Below are positions 16,997-26,482 of a DNA stretch of 64,000 nucleotides, piece after piece (positions within the stretch are counted from its first letter, which is position 1; every line of letters begins with the position of its first letter). A program made the position numbers and the translations under genes. Where the stretch lies: positions 2,728,001-2,792,000 of the forward strand of contig NZ_QPER01000001.1 in assembly GCF_009455635.1 (NCBI RefSeq), written 5' to 3'. The notes under the pieces were generated by a model. It worked only from the letters and a program-made list of their open reading frames with translations, searched no databases and was not told where the DNA came from. Source of the DNA: Paraburkholderia agricolaris. GTDB lineage: Bacteria; Pseudomonadota; Gammaproteobacteria; Burkholderiales; Burkholderiaceae.

Positions 16997-18457
16997 ATGA
17001 GCAGCCTTACAGCAGTTACTTCTCCCTACACCCCAAGAAAGATTCGGCGCGTGCTGGTCGCAAACAGAGGGGAAATCGCAGTTCGGGTAGTTCGTGCGGT
17101 TCAGGAACTCGGGATGGAGGCAATCGCCGTATATAGCGACGCGGACAAAGATAGTCTTGCGGTCAAACTTGCAAATCGCGCGATTCATATTGGCCCCGCG
17201 CACGCTGCTAAAAGTTATCTAAATATTGAGAGGATTCTTGAAGCTGCTCGTGAAACGCAATCAGATGCCATCCATCCGGGGTACGGATTTCTTTCCGAGA
17301 ACGCCCGCTTTGCGCAGCAAGTCGAAGATGCCGGACTCGTTTTCGTCGGCCCGTCAGCATCGGTCATCTCCACAATGGGTGACAAAGCGCGGGCCAGAGA
17401 AACAGCTCAGCGGGCCGGTGTGCCAACGGTGCCCGGCAGCGACGGGGTAGTACACGATCTTTCGGAGGCCCGTGACGTAGCCGGCCAGATCGGCTTTCCC
17501 GTCATGATTAAAGCCGCCGCTGGGGGCGGAGGACGTGGCATCAGGGTCGCGAACAACCTGCAGGAATTGGACTCGGAGCTTCCAAAGGCACAGCGCGAAG
17601 CCGAGGCTGCTTTCGGCGAAGGCGGCGTGTATCTGGAGCGCTTCATTGCAAAAGCACGACACATCGAAGTGCAGATTCTCGGGGACGGGAAGAACGCTAT
17701 TCATCTCTTTGAGAGGGAGTGCTCTCTGCAACGCCGCCGGCAGAAAGTGATGGAGGAGGCACCCTCTCCTTCAATCGGCGCCGCGGTGCGACGTGAGCTT
17801 TGTGAGTCCGCAACTCGTCTCGCGCAATCCGTTGGCTACCGTAGTGCCGGCACGCTCGAGTACCTATATGACGATTCTCGACAAGAGTTCTACTTTATCG
17901 AGATGAACACCCGGATTCAGGTCGAACACCCGGTGACGGAGGCGATTACAGGTATCGACCTGGTACGCGAAACCATCCGTATTGCGGACGGAGAGCCGCT
18001 AAGATTCAATCAGGACGACGTCGTGATGCGCGGATGTGCCATCGAATTTCGCATCAACGCGGAGGACCCACTAAAGGACTTCAGACCCAGCCCAGGACGA
18101 ATTGACCAGTTCGATTGGCCCACCGGCCCGGGAGTTCGCGTCGACAGCCACCTATTCTTGGGCTACCAGATTCCTCCATTCTACGATTCGCTTCTCGCCA
18201 AAATCATCGTTCACGATGAAAACCGTATCGCTGCCATCGAGCGCGGCCTTCGCGCATTAGGTGAGTTGAATATTGGCGGGGTTAAGACCACGACACCATT
18301 GCACCTTGCGCTGCTGCGCGACCCATCCGTGCGTGCTGGCGACTTCCACACCAACTTTCTGGAGGGATGGGTTTCGAACTGGAACAAGGAATCGGCTGAG
18401 TTGGTTGAAGATACGGCTCGAGTCACCCATACCCAACCGGCCGAGGTAACAAAATGA
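16997..18457 (+). CDS. Biotin carboxylase (AccC-like)
   Basis: 486 residues, slightly longer than AccC. It has RVLVANRGEIAVRVVRA at residue 18, HPGYGFLSEN near 93, the ATP-grasp glycine loop AAGGGGRGI near 175, FERECSLQRR and the active-site block FIEMNTRIQVEHPVTE near 300. It carboxylates biotin with ATP and bicarbonate. The ATG at 16997 is one base after the carrier stop; earlier in-frame starts would lie inside the carrier gene. The 3' end overlaps the next start by four bases (ATGA). Annotation as acetyl-CoA carboxylase is unlikely, since a urea-carboxylase-type transferase follows rather than AccA/AccD. Confidence 0.9.
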   Translation: MSSLTAVTSPYTPRKIRRVLVANRGEIAVRVVRAVQELGMEAIAVYSDADKDSLAVKLANRAIHIGPAHAAKSYLNIERILEAARETQSDAIHPGYGFLSENARFAQQVEDAGLVFVGPSASVISTMGDKARARETAQRAGVPTVPGSDGVVHDLSEARDVAGQIGFPVMIKAAAGGGGRGIRVANNLQELDSELPKAQREAEAAFGEGGVYLERFIAKARHIEVQILGDGKNAIHLFERECSLQRRRQKVMEEAPSPSIGAAVRRELCESATRLAQSVGYRSAGTLEYLYDDSRQEFYFIEMNTRIQVEHPVTEAITGIDLVRETIRIADGEPLRFNQDDVVMRGCAIEFRINAEDPLKDFRPSPGRIDQFDWPTGPGVRVDSHLFLGYQIPPFYDSLLAKIIVHDENRIAAIERGLRALGELNIGGVKTTTPLHLALLRDPSVRAGDFHTNFLEGWVSNWNKESAELVEDTARVTHTQPAEVTK

Positions 18458-19329
18458 CATTCCGATATACATTCGGAGGGGACGAATTCATCTTCGTGGA
18501 GATTAGCGAAGAAATGTCGCTTGAGGCATTTTTCAAGGGTGCGTCGGTTACTCGCGAGCTCAAAGACTGCAAGGTTCCCGGCATCACTGAGATCTGTCCT
18601 GCTAACGCCTCGTATCAGGTTCGGTTCAACCCTGACCTTATTGCTCCGAACGCCGTGATCCAGGTGCTTAAGGAACTTGAGGACAGCATCTCCGATGCAT
18701 CGCTCAAAATAGAAACCAGAGTTATAGAGGTACCCGTCTTCTATAACGACCCGTGGACGCACGAAACACTCATGCGGTTTCGCGAACGTCATCAAGACCC
18801 GACTTCAACTGACCTTGAATATGCCGCCCGTATAAACGGGAAAAGCGACGTCGCGGACTTCATTGCGGCGCATTCCGATTCCCCATGGTTTGTCTCCATG
18901 GTGGGATTCGTAGCGGGTCTTCCTTTCATGTTTCAGATGGTCGAAAGGCATAGACAACTGGAAGTGCCAAAGTACCTGAGTCCCAGAACGGACACGCCAA
19001 AATTGACGGTCGGCCATGGCGGGTGTTTTACAGCTATTTATTCCGTACGCGGTGCAGGCGGATATCAAATGTTTGGACTCACGCCTGCACCAATATTTGA
19101 CCCATCGCAGCGGCTCGACTACCTGAAAGATTTCATGGTTTTCTTCCGCCCCGGCGATATCGTAAAGTTCAAGCCCATCGACCGTGAGGCTTATGATCGG
19201 GCGGTTTCCGAAGTGGAAGATGGCTCTTTCTCTCTAAGGATCAGACCGGCTACCTTCGTGCTCGAAGATTTCCTGCGCGACCCTGATGGCTACAACCGTT
19301 CCCTTATAGAGGATTTCTATGCCAATTAA
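18454..19329 (+). CDS. pxpB: PxpB/KipI-type carboxyltransferase domain protein (AHS1)
   Basis: 291 residues of the KipI/allophanate-hydrolase-subunit-1 family. Characteristic blocks are IEVPVFYND near residue 90, FVSMVGFVAGLPFMFQM near 150 and the following SPRTDTPKLTVGHGG, where the family normally has PR-x-x-PR-x-x-VP-x-GSV; here the last part is altered to TVGHGG. GYQMFGLTP and FFRPGDIVKFKPI match the C-terminal half. In urea carboxylase the same domain forms half of the carboxyltransferase. It overlaps the biotin carboxylase gene by four bases and pxpC by eleven. It is longer than the usual PxpB of about 220 residues because of an N-terminal extension. Confidence 0.85.
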   Translation: MTFRYTFGGDEFIFVEISEEMSLEAFFKGASVTRELKDCKVPGITEICPANASYQVRFNPDLIAPNAVIQVLKELEDSISDASLKIETRVIEVPVFYNDPWTHETLMRFRERHQDPTSTDLEYAARINGKSDVADFIAAHSDSPWFVSMVGFVAGLPFMFQMVERHRQLEVPKYLSPRTDTPKLTVGHGGCFTAIYSVRGAGGYQMFGLTPAPIFDPSQRLDYLKDFMVFFRPGDIVKFKPIDREAYDRAVSEVEDGSFSLRIRPATFVLEDFLRDPDGYNRSLIEDFYAN

Positions 19330-20317
19330 CGAATCTGCTGACATTGAGGTTCAAAAGCCTGGTTTGGCAACCTCGATACAGGATATCGGACGTCAAGGTT
19401 TTTATCACGTTGGGATTCCTCCTTCGGGTTCTTTGGACCAGTTCGCCTCCCAGGCCGCTAACCTCCTTGTTGGGAACTCCGCAGATGCGGCAGTGCTCGA
19501 GTGCACTCTTCTCGGTCCGCAACTGCTGTTTCGTTCGTCCGCAATTGTCGCCGTAACCGGTGCCGAGATGATGCCGAAAGTGGACGGCGTCGCGCAGACC
19601 TGCAACACCGCCTTTAGTGTTAAAGCCGGAAGCGTGCTTTCCTTCGACTTCGTTAAGAGCGGCGCGAGGTCGTATCTGGCGGTTTCGGGTGGCTTCGACG
19701 TTCCCGTTGTACTAGGCAGCCGGTCGACATATACCCTCGGCTCCATCGGTGGGCTACACGGACGACGTTTGCAAAAGGCTGATACTTTGAACATCAGACC
19801 TGGCAGTGCCAGACGTTCAGAAGGAAACCGCCTGCCGATCGAGTTTATCAATTCACACGGCTCCGAAAATGAGCTGCGCGTTTTGACGGGGCTATACCAC
19901 CACCGTCTTTCTGAAGAGTCGGCACGGTCATTTTTTGAAGATACCTGGCTGGTGTCGGCGGAGGCCGATCGTACGGGATACCGATTCAAGGGCGGCAGGC
20001 AGCTTGTCTTTAAAGAGCGCAAGCAGCCTTTCGGCGCAGGCGCGGACCCGTCCAACATTGTGGACGCATGCTATCCAATTGGTTCAATCCAGATCCCAGC
20101 GGGCCGTGAGCCCATAGCATTGCACAGGGATGCGGTATCAGGAGGAGGCTATGCCACCATCGGCACTGTGATTAGCGCCGACATGGATTTGATTGGGCAG
20201 ATGCAGCCCAACCACAAAACTCACTTTGTCGCGGTCGGCATAGAAGAAGCCTTAGTTGCGAGAAAGAAATATTCGAACCGCCTCGCCATGCTTCACGCCC
20301 ATTTCACCGAACGCTAA
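19319..20317 (+). CDS. pxpC: PxpC/KipA-type carboxyltransferase domain protein (AHS2)
   Basis: 332 residues of the KipA/allophanate-hydrolase-subunit-2 family. The opening VQKPGLATSIQDIGRQGFYH, then GIPPSGSLDQFASQAANLLV, LECTLLGPQL, YLAVSGGFDVPVVLGSRSTY and late RDAVSGGGYATIGTVISADM follow the family order. With PxpB it makes the complete carboxyltransferase domain known from urea carboxylase and from the 5-oxoprolinase complex. Tight overlap with pxpB supports a stoichiometric complex. The presence of dedicated biotin carboxylase and carrier suggests transfer of carboxyl to a lactam nitrogen, which is inference. Confidence 0.88.
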   Translation: MPINESADIEVQKPGLATSIQDIGRQGFYHVGIPPSGSLDQFASQAANLLVGNSADAAVLECTLLGPQLLFRSSAIVAVTGAEMMPKVDGVAQTCNTAFSVKAGSVLSFDFVKSGARSYLAVSGGFDVPVVLGSRSTYTLGSIGGLHGRRLQKADTLNIRPGSARRSEGNRLPIEFINSHGSENELRVLTGLYHHRLSEESARSFFEDTWLVSAEADRTGYRFKGGRQLVFKERKQPFGAGADPSNIVDACYPIGSIQIPAGREPIALHRDAVSGGGYATIGTVISADMDLIGQMQPNHKTHFVAVGIEEALVARKKYSNRLAMLHAHFTER

Positions 20318-20353
20318 ACCGATGGTCTCAAATCTGGATTCAGGAGTGATGCT

Positions 20354-21745
20354 ATGGCCAATTTGACAAAGAAAAATAAGGATGACGACTTTGATTCGTC
20401 AACATCAGCCATCTCGGAAGCCGCTCGAATGCCGGCGATGTCGCTCACCATGGCGTGGTGGGCCGTTTGTAGCGCAGTTTTTTACATCGTGGTGGGAGCC
20501 ACACTCGCACTTACCTACGGCGCGCGAAATGCGCTGATTGGCATGGCACTATCAGTTGTTGTGTATGGCATCGTCAATAGTGTGATGAGCCGCTATGCCA
20601 TCCGCACGGGGCTCTCGGTGGCGCTCTTCTCGCGAGTGTTGTTCGGAAGTGCGGGCGCTGCGCTGGCAACGCTCATCTTCTTCGCCACTGCTATGTACTA
20701 CGCCGTATTCGAAGGTTCGGTTATCGCTGTCGCGGCGAATCACCTATTTCCCGCCTTGACTTATAAATGGGCCGCGCTAATTGTCGTTTGCTACAGTGTC
20801 CCGCTGGTGTTCGGCAGTGTGCAGCACTGGCTCGATAAATTTAACGGCGTACTTCTTCCGTTCTACCTTTTTGGTCTGATCGCCGCCGTCGTTTTAACGA
20901 CCTATGAATATGGGTACAACGCAACGTGGCTGGACTTCGGAGGTTCGAAGGAAATATCGACGTCTGGTTGGTGGAATTGCTTCGTATACTACATGGGCGT
21001 TTGGGTGTTGATGATGTACACGTTCGACTACGCCAGATTCGGTAAGAGATCGGACTCAACCTACCACGGCCGTTTTAACTTCGGGATCCCTTTCTACCTC
21101 CTGACCTTTCTGGTTAACGGAGCAATCGGCATCTATCTCGTCGCATCTATTCCAGGCCTTGGGCCGCTCACCGAAGTCTCGGTGGTCTTCGCCCTTTTGA
21201 AACTTATGGGCATATGGGGCCTTCTTTTTGTCTGGGTCACCCAGTCGCGCATCAACACCGCGAACTACTATCTGGCGACAATCAACATGCAGGCTTTTTT
21301 CCAGAAATTGGTCAATATCAACGCACCCAAATTCTTCTGGGCCTTGGTAGTGGGTGTGTGCGTCTATGTGATGATGATGGCCGATGTCTTCTCGAAACTC
21401 TTGCAAGCTCTTGCCTACCAGGGGATTTTTGTTGTCGCATGGGTAGGAGTCGCGCTCGCACACATTTTCTCGAATCGGTACGAGCAACTTGTTGGGCCTG
21501 ACATCGAAGTTCGCGACGCTTACGTTCCCACGTTCAATCCTGGCGGCCTCATTGCGTGGCTTCTGGGGGCACTGGCTGGTTTTCTCCTGAACAGCATTCA
21601 CAGCAATGTCTCATCATTCTCGGCGCCCGCGACTTTCCTGATATCTCTGTTCGCGTATTCGCTCCTCATGCGACGGGCAAAACGTGAATGGTTTGTGGCC
21701 GTGCCCGTAGCAGCTTCTTCGCAGGCTGCCTTCGAGGGCAAGTAA
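20354..21745 (+). CDS. NCS1-family nucleobase/cytosine-type permease
   Basis: 463 residues with about twelve hydrophobic segments and a short hydrophilic N-terminus, as in CodB and related purine/pyrimidine/hydantoin carriers. PAMSLTMAWWAVCSAVFYIV starts helix 1 and LFGSAGAALATLIFFATAMYY lies around helix 3; the pattern of small residues in helices 1, 3, 6 and 8 fits the LeuT fold of this family. AGGAG precedes the ATG by seven bases. It is the last gene of the lactam operon, 36 bases after pxpC, and most likely imports the N-heterocyclic substrate with Na+ or H+. Specificity cannot be read. Confidence 0.82.
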   Translation: MANLTKKNKDDDFDSSTSAISEAARMPAMSLTMAWWAVCSAVFYIVVGATLALTYGARNALIGMALSVVVYGIVNSVMSRYAIRTGLSVALFSRVLFGSAGAALATLIFFATAMYYAVFEGSVIAVAANHLFPALTYKWAALIVVCYSVPLVFGSVQHWLDKFNGVLLPFYLFGLIAAVVLTTYEYGYNATWLDFGGSKEISTSGWWNCFVYYMGVWVLMMYTFDYARFGKRSDSTYHGRFNFGIPFYLLTFLVNGAIGIYLVASIPGLGPLTEVSVVFALLKLMGIWGLLFVWVTQSRINTANYYLATINMQAFFQKLVNINAPKFFWALVVGVCVYVMMMADVFSKLLQALAYQGIFVVAWVGVALAHIFSNRYEQLVGPDIEVRDAYVPTFNPGGLIAWLLGALAGFLLNSIHSNVSSFSAPATFLISLFAYSLLMRRAKREWFVAVPVAASSQAAFEGK

Positions 21746-21968
21746 CCGATACGCATTGCTATCTCCGGCAGGGGCGCTCCCTAAGACCACCCCTGACGAA
21801 TCACCGATGCAGCAATTGCACAATAGTCTTTACGATCGCCGCGCAGTTACTTCTTTCATCGTTGATGCCCCCGAAAAAAAGCATGGACTGAGCGTCGCCC
21901 GGATCTGGTAACAAAAAGTCTGCGCGCAGTCTGGCATCCGCATACCCATCATGAAGCCAGGGATACGA

Positions 21969-23171
21969 TCAGTCTAGCGCCTGGAGAGCGGTTCCTAAGC
22001 CCGATGACAGCCCCTGCAACGAATCCAGATTGTGAACGGCAAGTGAAACGTCCGCGAATTCGGAGAACACTTTGGCACCCTTTGTAGCGTTTGTGTATCC
22101 GTCGTATCGAAGCATAGGGTTGAGCCATATGATGGCACGCACATTCCTCTGCATCCATTCGAGCTCAGCGCGCAATACAGAGATGTCTCCAGTTTCCAGG
22201 CCATCGGTAATCAGGACGGCAACCGTTCGTCCGCGTGATATGCAGTGACTGAAGTTACGCCGTAATTCCTTAAGCGACGGTCCAATCCGGGTCCCACCCG
22301 CATAGTCGGAGATAACGTCATTGGCACGAGCCAGCATCTTTTCGGTGTCCGGGGTCTTGAAGCATTTCCGTACATCCGACAGTCGCGTTCCGAAAGCAAA
22401 TACATCACAACAGACAGGAGGGCGTAAGGCGGAATGCAAAAAGGCGAACGCAATTCGAGCGTACCGCTTCATCGACCCGGAAACGTCCACCAATGCGAGA
22501 ATGGGTACCGGGTTGCTACGGCGCGAGAGATGGTAGAGATTCACGAATTCGCCACAGGTTCGGCATGCTTCGCTTACCGAGGTACACCAGTCGACTGGAT
22601 TTTTGTCGGACAACTGTTTCCGCTTACGTAGTCGTCGATTGTGATACCGCGGAAGCGCCAACGGAATGGTCTGGGCGAAACGAAGGACCTCCTCGAATTC
22701 GGCATCAGACAGCCCAGAAAAGTCGGCAAATCGCAATCGCTCGCGAGCACTGGGCAAGATGTTCCCGTCAAGTTGGACATCTGGCGGTATTGTGTAACTC
22801 ATGGATTTTAGAGCCCATGGCGGAGCGGCACGTGATAGCCGGCGACTGACCGACGGAGTGGCTTGATGCCGCTCATCCGACGGCTTAATGAAGTCAGCCA
22901 TACCGCCCAAACCATCAGGCGAGAACCAGAGCTCAAACGCGTCGCGATAAAGGTCGCGGTCTGCCTCCCGTGAGACCAGAACTGCTTCTAAAGCATCCTT
23001 GATATCGCCTCTATTGTCGACGCCAACCCATTCCAGAGCTCGTAGGCCGACCGTCATACGGTCGATGTCGACCGGAATGCCAGCGCGCCGGAGTGCTGAA
23101 GCGAACCCTAAATAACGGTCGATAAAAGCCCCACCGGCTGCGTCACCTGTGCTGGTCTGAGTCCGGACCAT
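21969..23171 (-). CDS. coxE: VWA-domain protein, CoxE-like Mo-hydroxylase maturation factor
   Basis: 400 residues. The C-terminal von Willebrand A domain keeps the metal-adhesion site: DVSGSM at residues 229-234, YAGGTRIGPSL (Thr) and VLITDGLETGD (Asp). The N-terminal half carries the CoxE pattern FIDRYLGFASALRRAGIPVD. In Oligotropha-type CO dehydrogenase clusters CoxE works with the AAA+ protein CoxD in building the metal active site. The gene begins directly after the coxD-like stop, and it ends the - strand operon, facing the NCS1 gene across 223 bases. Confidence 0.82.
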   Translation of the reverse strand: MVRTQTSTGDAAGGAFIDRYLGFASALRRAGIPVDIDRMTVGLRALEWVGVDNRGDIKDALEAVLVSREADRDLYRDAFELWFSPDGLGGMADFIKPSDERHQATPSVSRRLSRAAPPWALKSMSYTIPPDVQLDGNILPSARERLRFADFSGLSDAEFEEVLRFAQTIPLALPRYHNRRLRKRKQLSDKNPVDWCTSVSEACRTCGEFVNLYHLSRRSNPVPILALVDVSGSMKRYARIAFAFLHSALRPPVCCDVFAFGTRLSDVRKCFKTPDTEKMLARANDVISDYAGGTRIGPSLKELRRNFSHCISRGRTVAVLITDGLETGDISVLRAELEWMQRNVRAIIWLNPMLRYDGYTNATKGAKVFSEFADVSLAVHNLDSLQGLSSGLGTALQALD

Positions 23172-24122
23172 TCAAACTCCAGTGGATTCCGTTTCGCGAA
23201 TCAGTGTCTCGACCTGATTTGTCGACAAAGCTGCAATGTCGTGAGGATCCTTAAACAAGACGCCTGAGGTATCAGATACGGCTGCGGCACTTAGTTTTTC
23301 GATGCCCATCAGGTGAAGTGACTGAGCCCACTCGACCGCTTCGGCAACACCGGGGAGACGATTGAAGTCGATATCCTCGCCGCGTGCGCGCAACAGCGAG
23401 ACGAATCTGGCCACCTGGCACGCGAGCCCTTCCTTAACGGATAGCGCACGCGACAAGATGATTTCCACCTCCTGCTCGTAGGGCGGAAATTCAATCCATT
23501 GATAGAGGCAGCGCCGTTTTAATGCATCACCCAAATCGCGAGTTCGGTTTCCGGTCAGAATCGTTATGGGCGCAATCGCGGCCGAAACAACGCCGAACTC
23601 GGGAATTGTGAGCTGGTACTCTCCGAGATATTCCAGGAGGAAAGCCTCAAAGGGTTCATCTGCGCGGTCCACTTCATCGATAAGCAGAACAGCGCCCGGC
23701 GGCTGCGCACGCAATGTTTGTAGAAGCGGGCGCTCCAGAAGGAAGCGCGGGTCATAAAAGGACTTCTCCACGTCAGCGATTGAGCCTCCTGTGGCCTCCA
23801 TCGCACGTGCGTGCAATAACTGGGCCGAGTAGTTCCACTCGTAAGCCGCTTGCCGTTGTTCGAGCCCCTCGTAGCACTGGAGTCGAATCAGACGGCGCCC
23901 CAGAGCGGCTGCCAAAGATTTCGCCAGTTCGGTTTTTCCAACGCCAGGCGCACCCTCAAGCAACAACGGCCGGCGGAGATTTGCAGCGAGAAATACCGCG
24001 GTCGCAAGGCGTCTTCCCGCAAAATAGCCTACGTCCCGTAAAGCGGATTTCACGTTATCTATCGAACTCAGGGGGGAGCACTCTTCTTCATTTTCCCGAT
24101 CGCCAGGAAGGGGGACGGTCAT
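23172..24122 (-). CDS. coxD: MoxR-type AAA+ ATPase, CoxD-like
   Basis: 316 residues. Walker A is GAPGVGKTELAKSL, Walker B LLIDEVDRADEPFEAF, sensor 1 TILTGNRTRDLGDALKRR, with the arginine finger region in RRCLYQWIEF. MoxR ATPases act with VWA-domain partners as chaperones for metal-enzyme assembly; here the partner is the adjacent coxE-like gene. The start overlaps the large-subunit stop by four bases. An unusual feature is a 20-residue acidic N-terminus before the AAA core. It probably works on the adjacent molybdenum hydroxylase in the cytoplasm. Confidence 0.87.
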   Translation of the reverse strand: MTVPLPGDRENEEECSPLSSIDNVKSALRDVGYFAGRRLATAVFLAANLRRPLLLEGAPGVGKTELAKSLAAALGRRLIRLQCYEGLEQRQAAYEWNYSAQLLHARAMEATGGSIADVEKSFYDPRFLLERPLLQTLRAQPPGAVLLIDEVDRADEPFEAFLLEYLGEYQLTIPEFGVVSAAIAPITILTGNRTRDLGDALKRRCLYQWIEFPPYEQEVEIILSRALSVKEGLACQVARFVSLLRARGEDIDFNRLPGVAEAVEWAQSLHLMGIEKLSAAAVSDTSGVLFKDPHDIAALSTNQVETLIRETESTGV

Positions 24123-26482
24123 GCTTCCATCCCTTTTTCGACAGTGTTCTCAACCCAGCGGGGTTTTATCTCCGGAAAGTGCAGGGCCGGCGTTCTTTCT
24201 TGCATGAGCGAGAGAACCCGTGGCGGAGTCAATGGCAGTTCGAACACTCCCCTGCCGATAGCTCTGGACACTGCGCAAGCAACGGCCGCCCCAACGTTCA
24301 AGATGGGAACTTCGCCTGCGCCTTTCACTCCGAGCGGTCCAATTGAAGGAGCACCTTCGTAAAGATGGATGTCAACAGGCACAACGTCTTGCGCCAAAGG
24401 AACGCGAAATGAGTCAAGTCCCGTCTGTCGCACTCTCCCAGTGTCATCGATGCTGATTTCTTCATGCAGTGCGTAGCCGATTCCTTGCACAACGCCGCCT
24501 TGAATCTGACCAAAGATGGCACGCGGATTGAGCGCACGACCGACGTCCTGCACGACGGTATAGGACAAGATTTCGACGTGCCCAGTGTCCCTGTCGACCG
24601 CGACTTCACAGTCATGCACGGCAAACACCGGGATATCGATAGCATCGATAAAGTGTCCGGACGCACAACCAGGCATGGCTGCGACTCCAGGTTTCGTAAA
24701 AGACCCACTGCCGGCAATTGGACCAACGGTTTTGTGAGCGCGCTCCAATACCTTGGTTAGAACGACGCCGGAACCGGGTGCGCCTGCAATTTCAACCCGT
24801 CCATCCCGAAGAACCAGGTCATCTACTGAGACTTCGAGCATTTCGGACGCTACCTTTAAAAGCTTTTGCCGCACATCCGCACATGCGGCGACACTTGCTG
24901 CGCCAAGGGATACGGTCGTCCGTCCCCCTCCGACCCCTAAGTCGAACCCTGCTGCGTCAGTATCGGCCGCCTTTACAACTACTCTCGACGGGTCGATACC
25001 TAGCGCGTTAGCCACGATTTGAGGTAGCGACTGCATTGTTGAACCGGAGCCGATTTCCACTCCGGAGGTAACCAGTGTCGCGCTACCATCCGCGTTCAGG
25101 TTGACCGTGGCAGCGGAGGGTCCGACAAAGATGAACCAGGTACCGACTGTTGTGGCGCGACCGTATAGCCTTGTGCCTGCGAGGTGCTGGTTGTCGGGCT
25201 TTGCCTCGATGACTGCGGCCATCTTTTCCAGCATCGGCCGCAAAACCTCTCCTTCGAACACCTGTCCTGTGGAGCCAACGTCCTGGTCGCCCAGGACATT
25301 GCGGCGACGAAATTCATCAGGCGCCATTCCGATGGCGGCACAGATTTCGTCAGTATGGCGCTCCAGAGCAAACGTGTTGTACACCCCATTGCAGGCGCGA
25401 AACGCACCGTTCGGGGGCGTGTTCGTATACACCGCTCTGGTGGAGATTTTTACGGCTCCGAGCTTATAGTTCCCGCCTAGCGTATGAGCCGTCATCGTGG
25501 TCAGGAAAATCTGCTCTCCCCCATAGGCGCCGCAGTCCATGAGTATCACGGCCTCTCTGCCGACGATTTCACCGGCAGCAGTGACAGCTGAACGTATCAA
25601 AATATCGGCGTTCTCCCTGCACAGACAGACCTGCATCTCTTCCTGCCGCGTGTTTGCGATGCGAACGGGGCGTCCAGTCTTTCTTGCGAGCGCAGCTGCG
25701 AAGGGCTCGACTGCGCAGTCGAATTTGAGCCCAAAAGCTCCCCCGACGGGTGGGACTGTCACCCGGACGTCCGATGGAGGGATACCTAGCACTTTGGCTG
25801 TCGTGTTACGGACAGTCCAAGGCACCTGCGTGGACGTTCGAATATGAAACCGGCCGTCTTCATAGCTTGCGACTACGGCACGCGGTTCAAAAGACAGATG
25901 GTTTTGACGGCCGACACGGTGTTTTGTTTCGACAATGCGAACGTCCGCTCTGGCAAACGCTGCATCAGTGTCTCCGCGTACGACTTTCGCCTCCCACGCG
26001 ACGTTTTCACCACGGGCGCCCCCCTCTAGCAGGATGTCGTAATCCGCCCAATCAGGGTGGATCAGCGGCGCTCCTTCAGCTAGCGCATCCTGCATCGTCT
26101 TAGCCGCCGGGAGTTCTTCGATTTCAACAATGATTGTCTCTGCCGCTGCTTTAGCTTGTTCTAGTGTGTCAGCGGCAATAGCAGCCAAAGGCTCCCCGAC
26201 GAAGCGCACGTAGTCTGACGCGAACAGGACTTCGTCGGCAATACCGATGCCGTGTCGCAAAGGTGCGTCAGCGTTTGTGATAATGCCTCTCACTCCCGGC
26301 ATCTTCCCGGCCAAAGAAACGTCTAGTCTCGTGATGCGTCCGAACGCGACTTCTGATCTCAGGATGAACGCCTGCAGCATGCGGGGCAGCTGCTGGTCAA
26401 TCGTATATCGCGTGCGACCTCTGAGTTTGTCGCGCGCGTCGCGGCGACGGAAATTCATGACGGCGCCGGTAGGGTCAGACAT
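24119..26482 (-). CDS. Molybdenum hydroxylase large subunit (xanthine oxidase family, CoxL-like)
   Basis: About 787 residues. The N-terminal small domain has RRRDARDKLRGRTRYTID. The molybdopterin domains show VPPVGGAFGLKFD near residue 245, NTPPNGAFRACNG near 350, LGVGGGRTTVSLGA near 520 and GVKGAGEVPILN near 740, where the Glu is the catalytic base. The substrate loop reads GAFRACNG, not the VAYRCSFR active-site loop of true CO dehydrogenase, so an N-heterocycle or aldehyde substrate is likely. The ATG at 26482 was chosen because GAGG lies six bases upstream; it overlaps the iron-sulphur subunit by eight bases. Confidence 0.9.
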   Translation of the reverse strand: MSDPTGAVMNFRRRDARDKLRGRTRYTIDQQLPRMLQAFILRSEVAFGRITRLDVSLAGKMPGVRGIITNADAPLRHGIGIADEVLFASDYVRFVGEPLAAIAADTLEQAKAAAETIIVEIEELPAAKTMQDALAEGAPLIHPDWADYDILLEGGARGENVAWEAKVVRGDTDAAFARADVRIVETKHRVGRQNHLSFEPRAVVASYEDGRFHIRTSTQVPWTVRNTTAKVLGIPPSDVRVTVPPVGGAFGLKFDCAVEPFAAALARKTGRPVRIANTRQEEMQVCLCRENADILIRSAVTAAGEIVGREAVILMDCGAYGGEQIFLTTMTAHTLGGNYKLGAVKISTRAVYTNTPPNGAFRACNGVYNTFALERHTDEICAAIGMAPDEFRRRNVLGDQDVGSTGQVFEGEVLRPMLEKMAAVIEAKPDNQHLAGTRLYGRATTVGTWFIFVGPSAATVNLNADGSATLVTSGVEIGSGSTMQSLPQIVANALGIDPSRVVVKAADTDAAGFDLGVGGGRTTVSLGAASVAACADVRQKLLKVASEMLEVSVDDLVLRDGRVEIAGAPGSGVVLTKVLERAHKTVGPIAGSGSFTKPGVAAMPGCASGHFIDAIDIPVFAVHDCEVAVDRDTGHVEILSYTVVQDVGRALNPRAIFGQIQGGVVQGIGYALHEEISIDDTGRVRQTGLDSFRVPLAQDVVPVDIHLYEGAPSIGPLGVKGAGEVPILNVGAAVACAVSRAIGRGVFELPLTPPRVLSLMQERTPALHFPEIKPRWVENTVEKGMEA

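Noticed and set aside
21746..21968. Possible bidirectional terminator between the converging NCS1 and VWA genes
   Set aside because: The best pairing, CAGGGG with CCCCTG, has a 17-base loop and no adjoining T-run.
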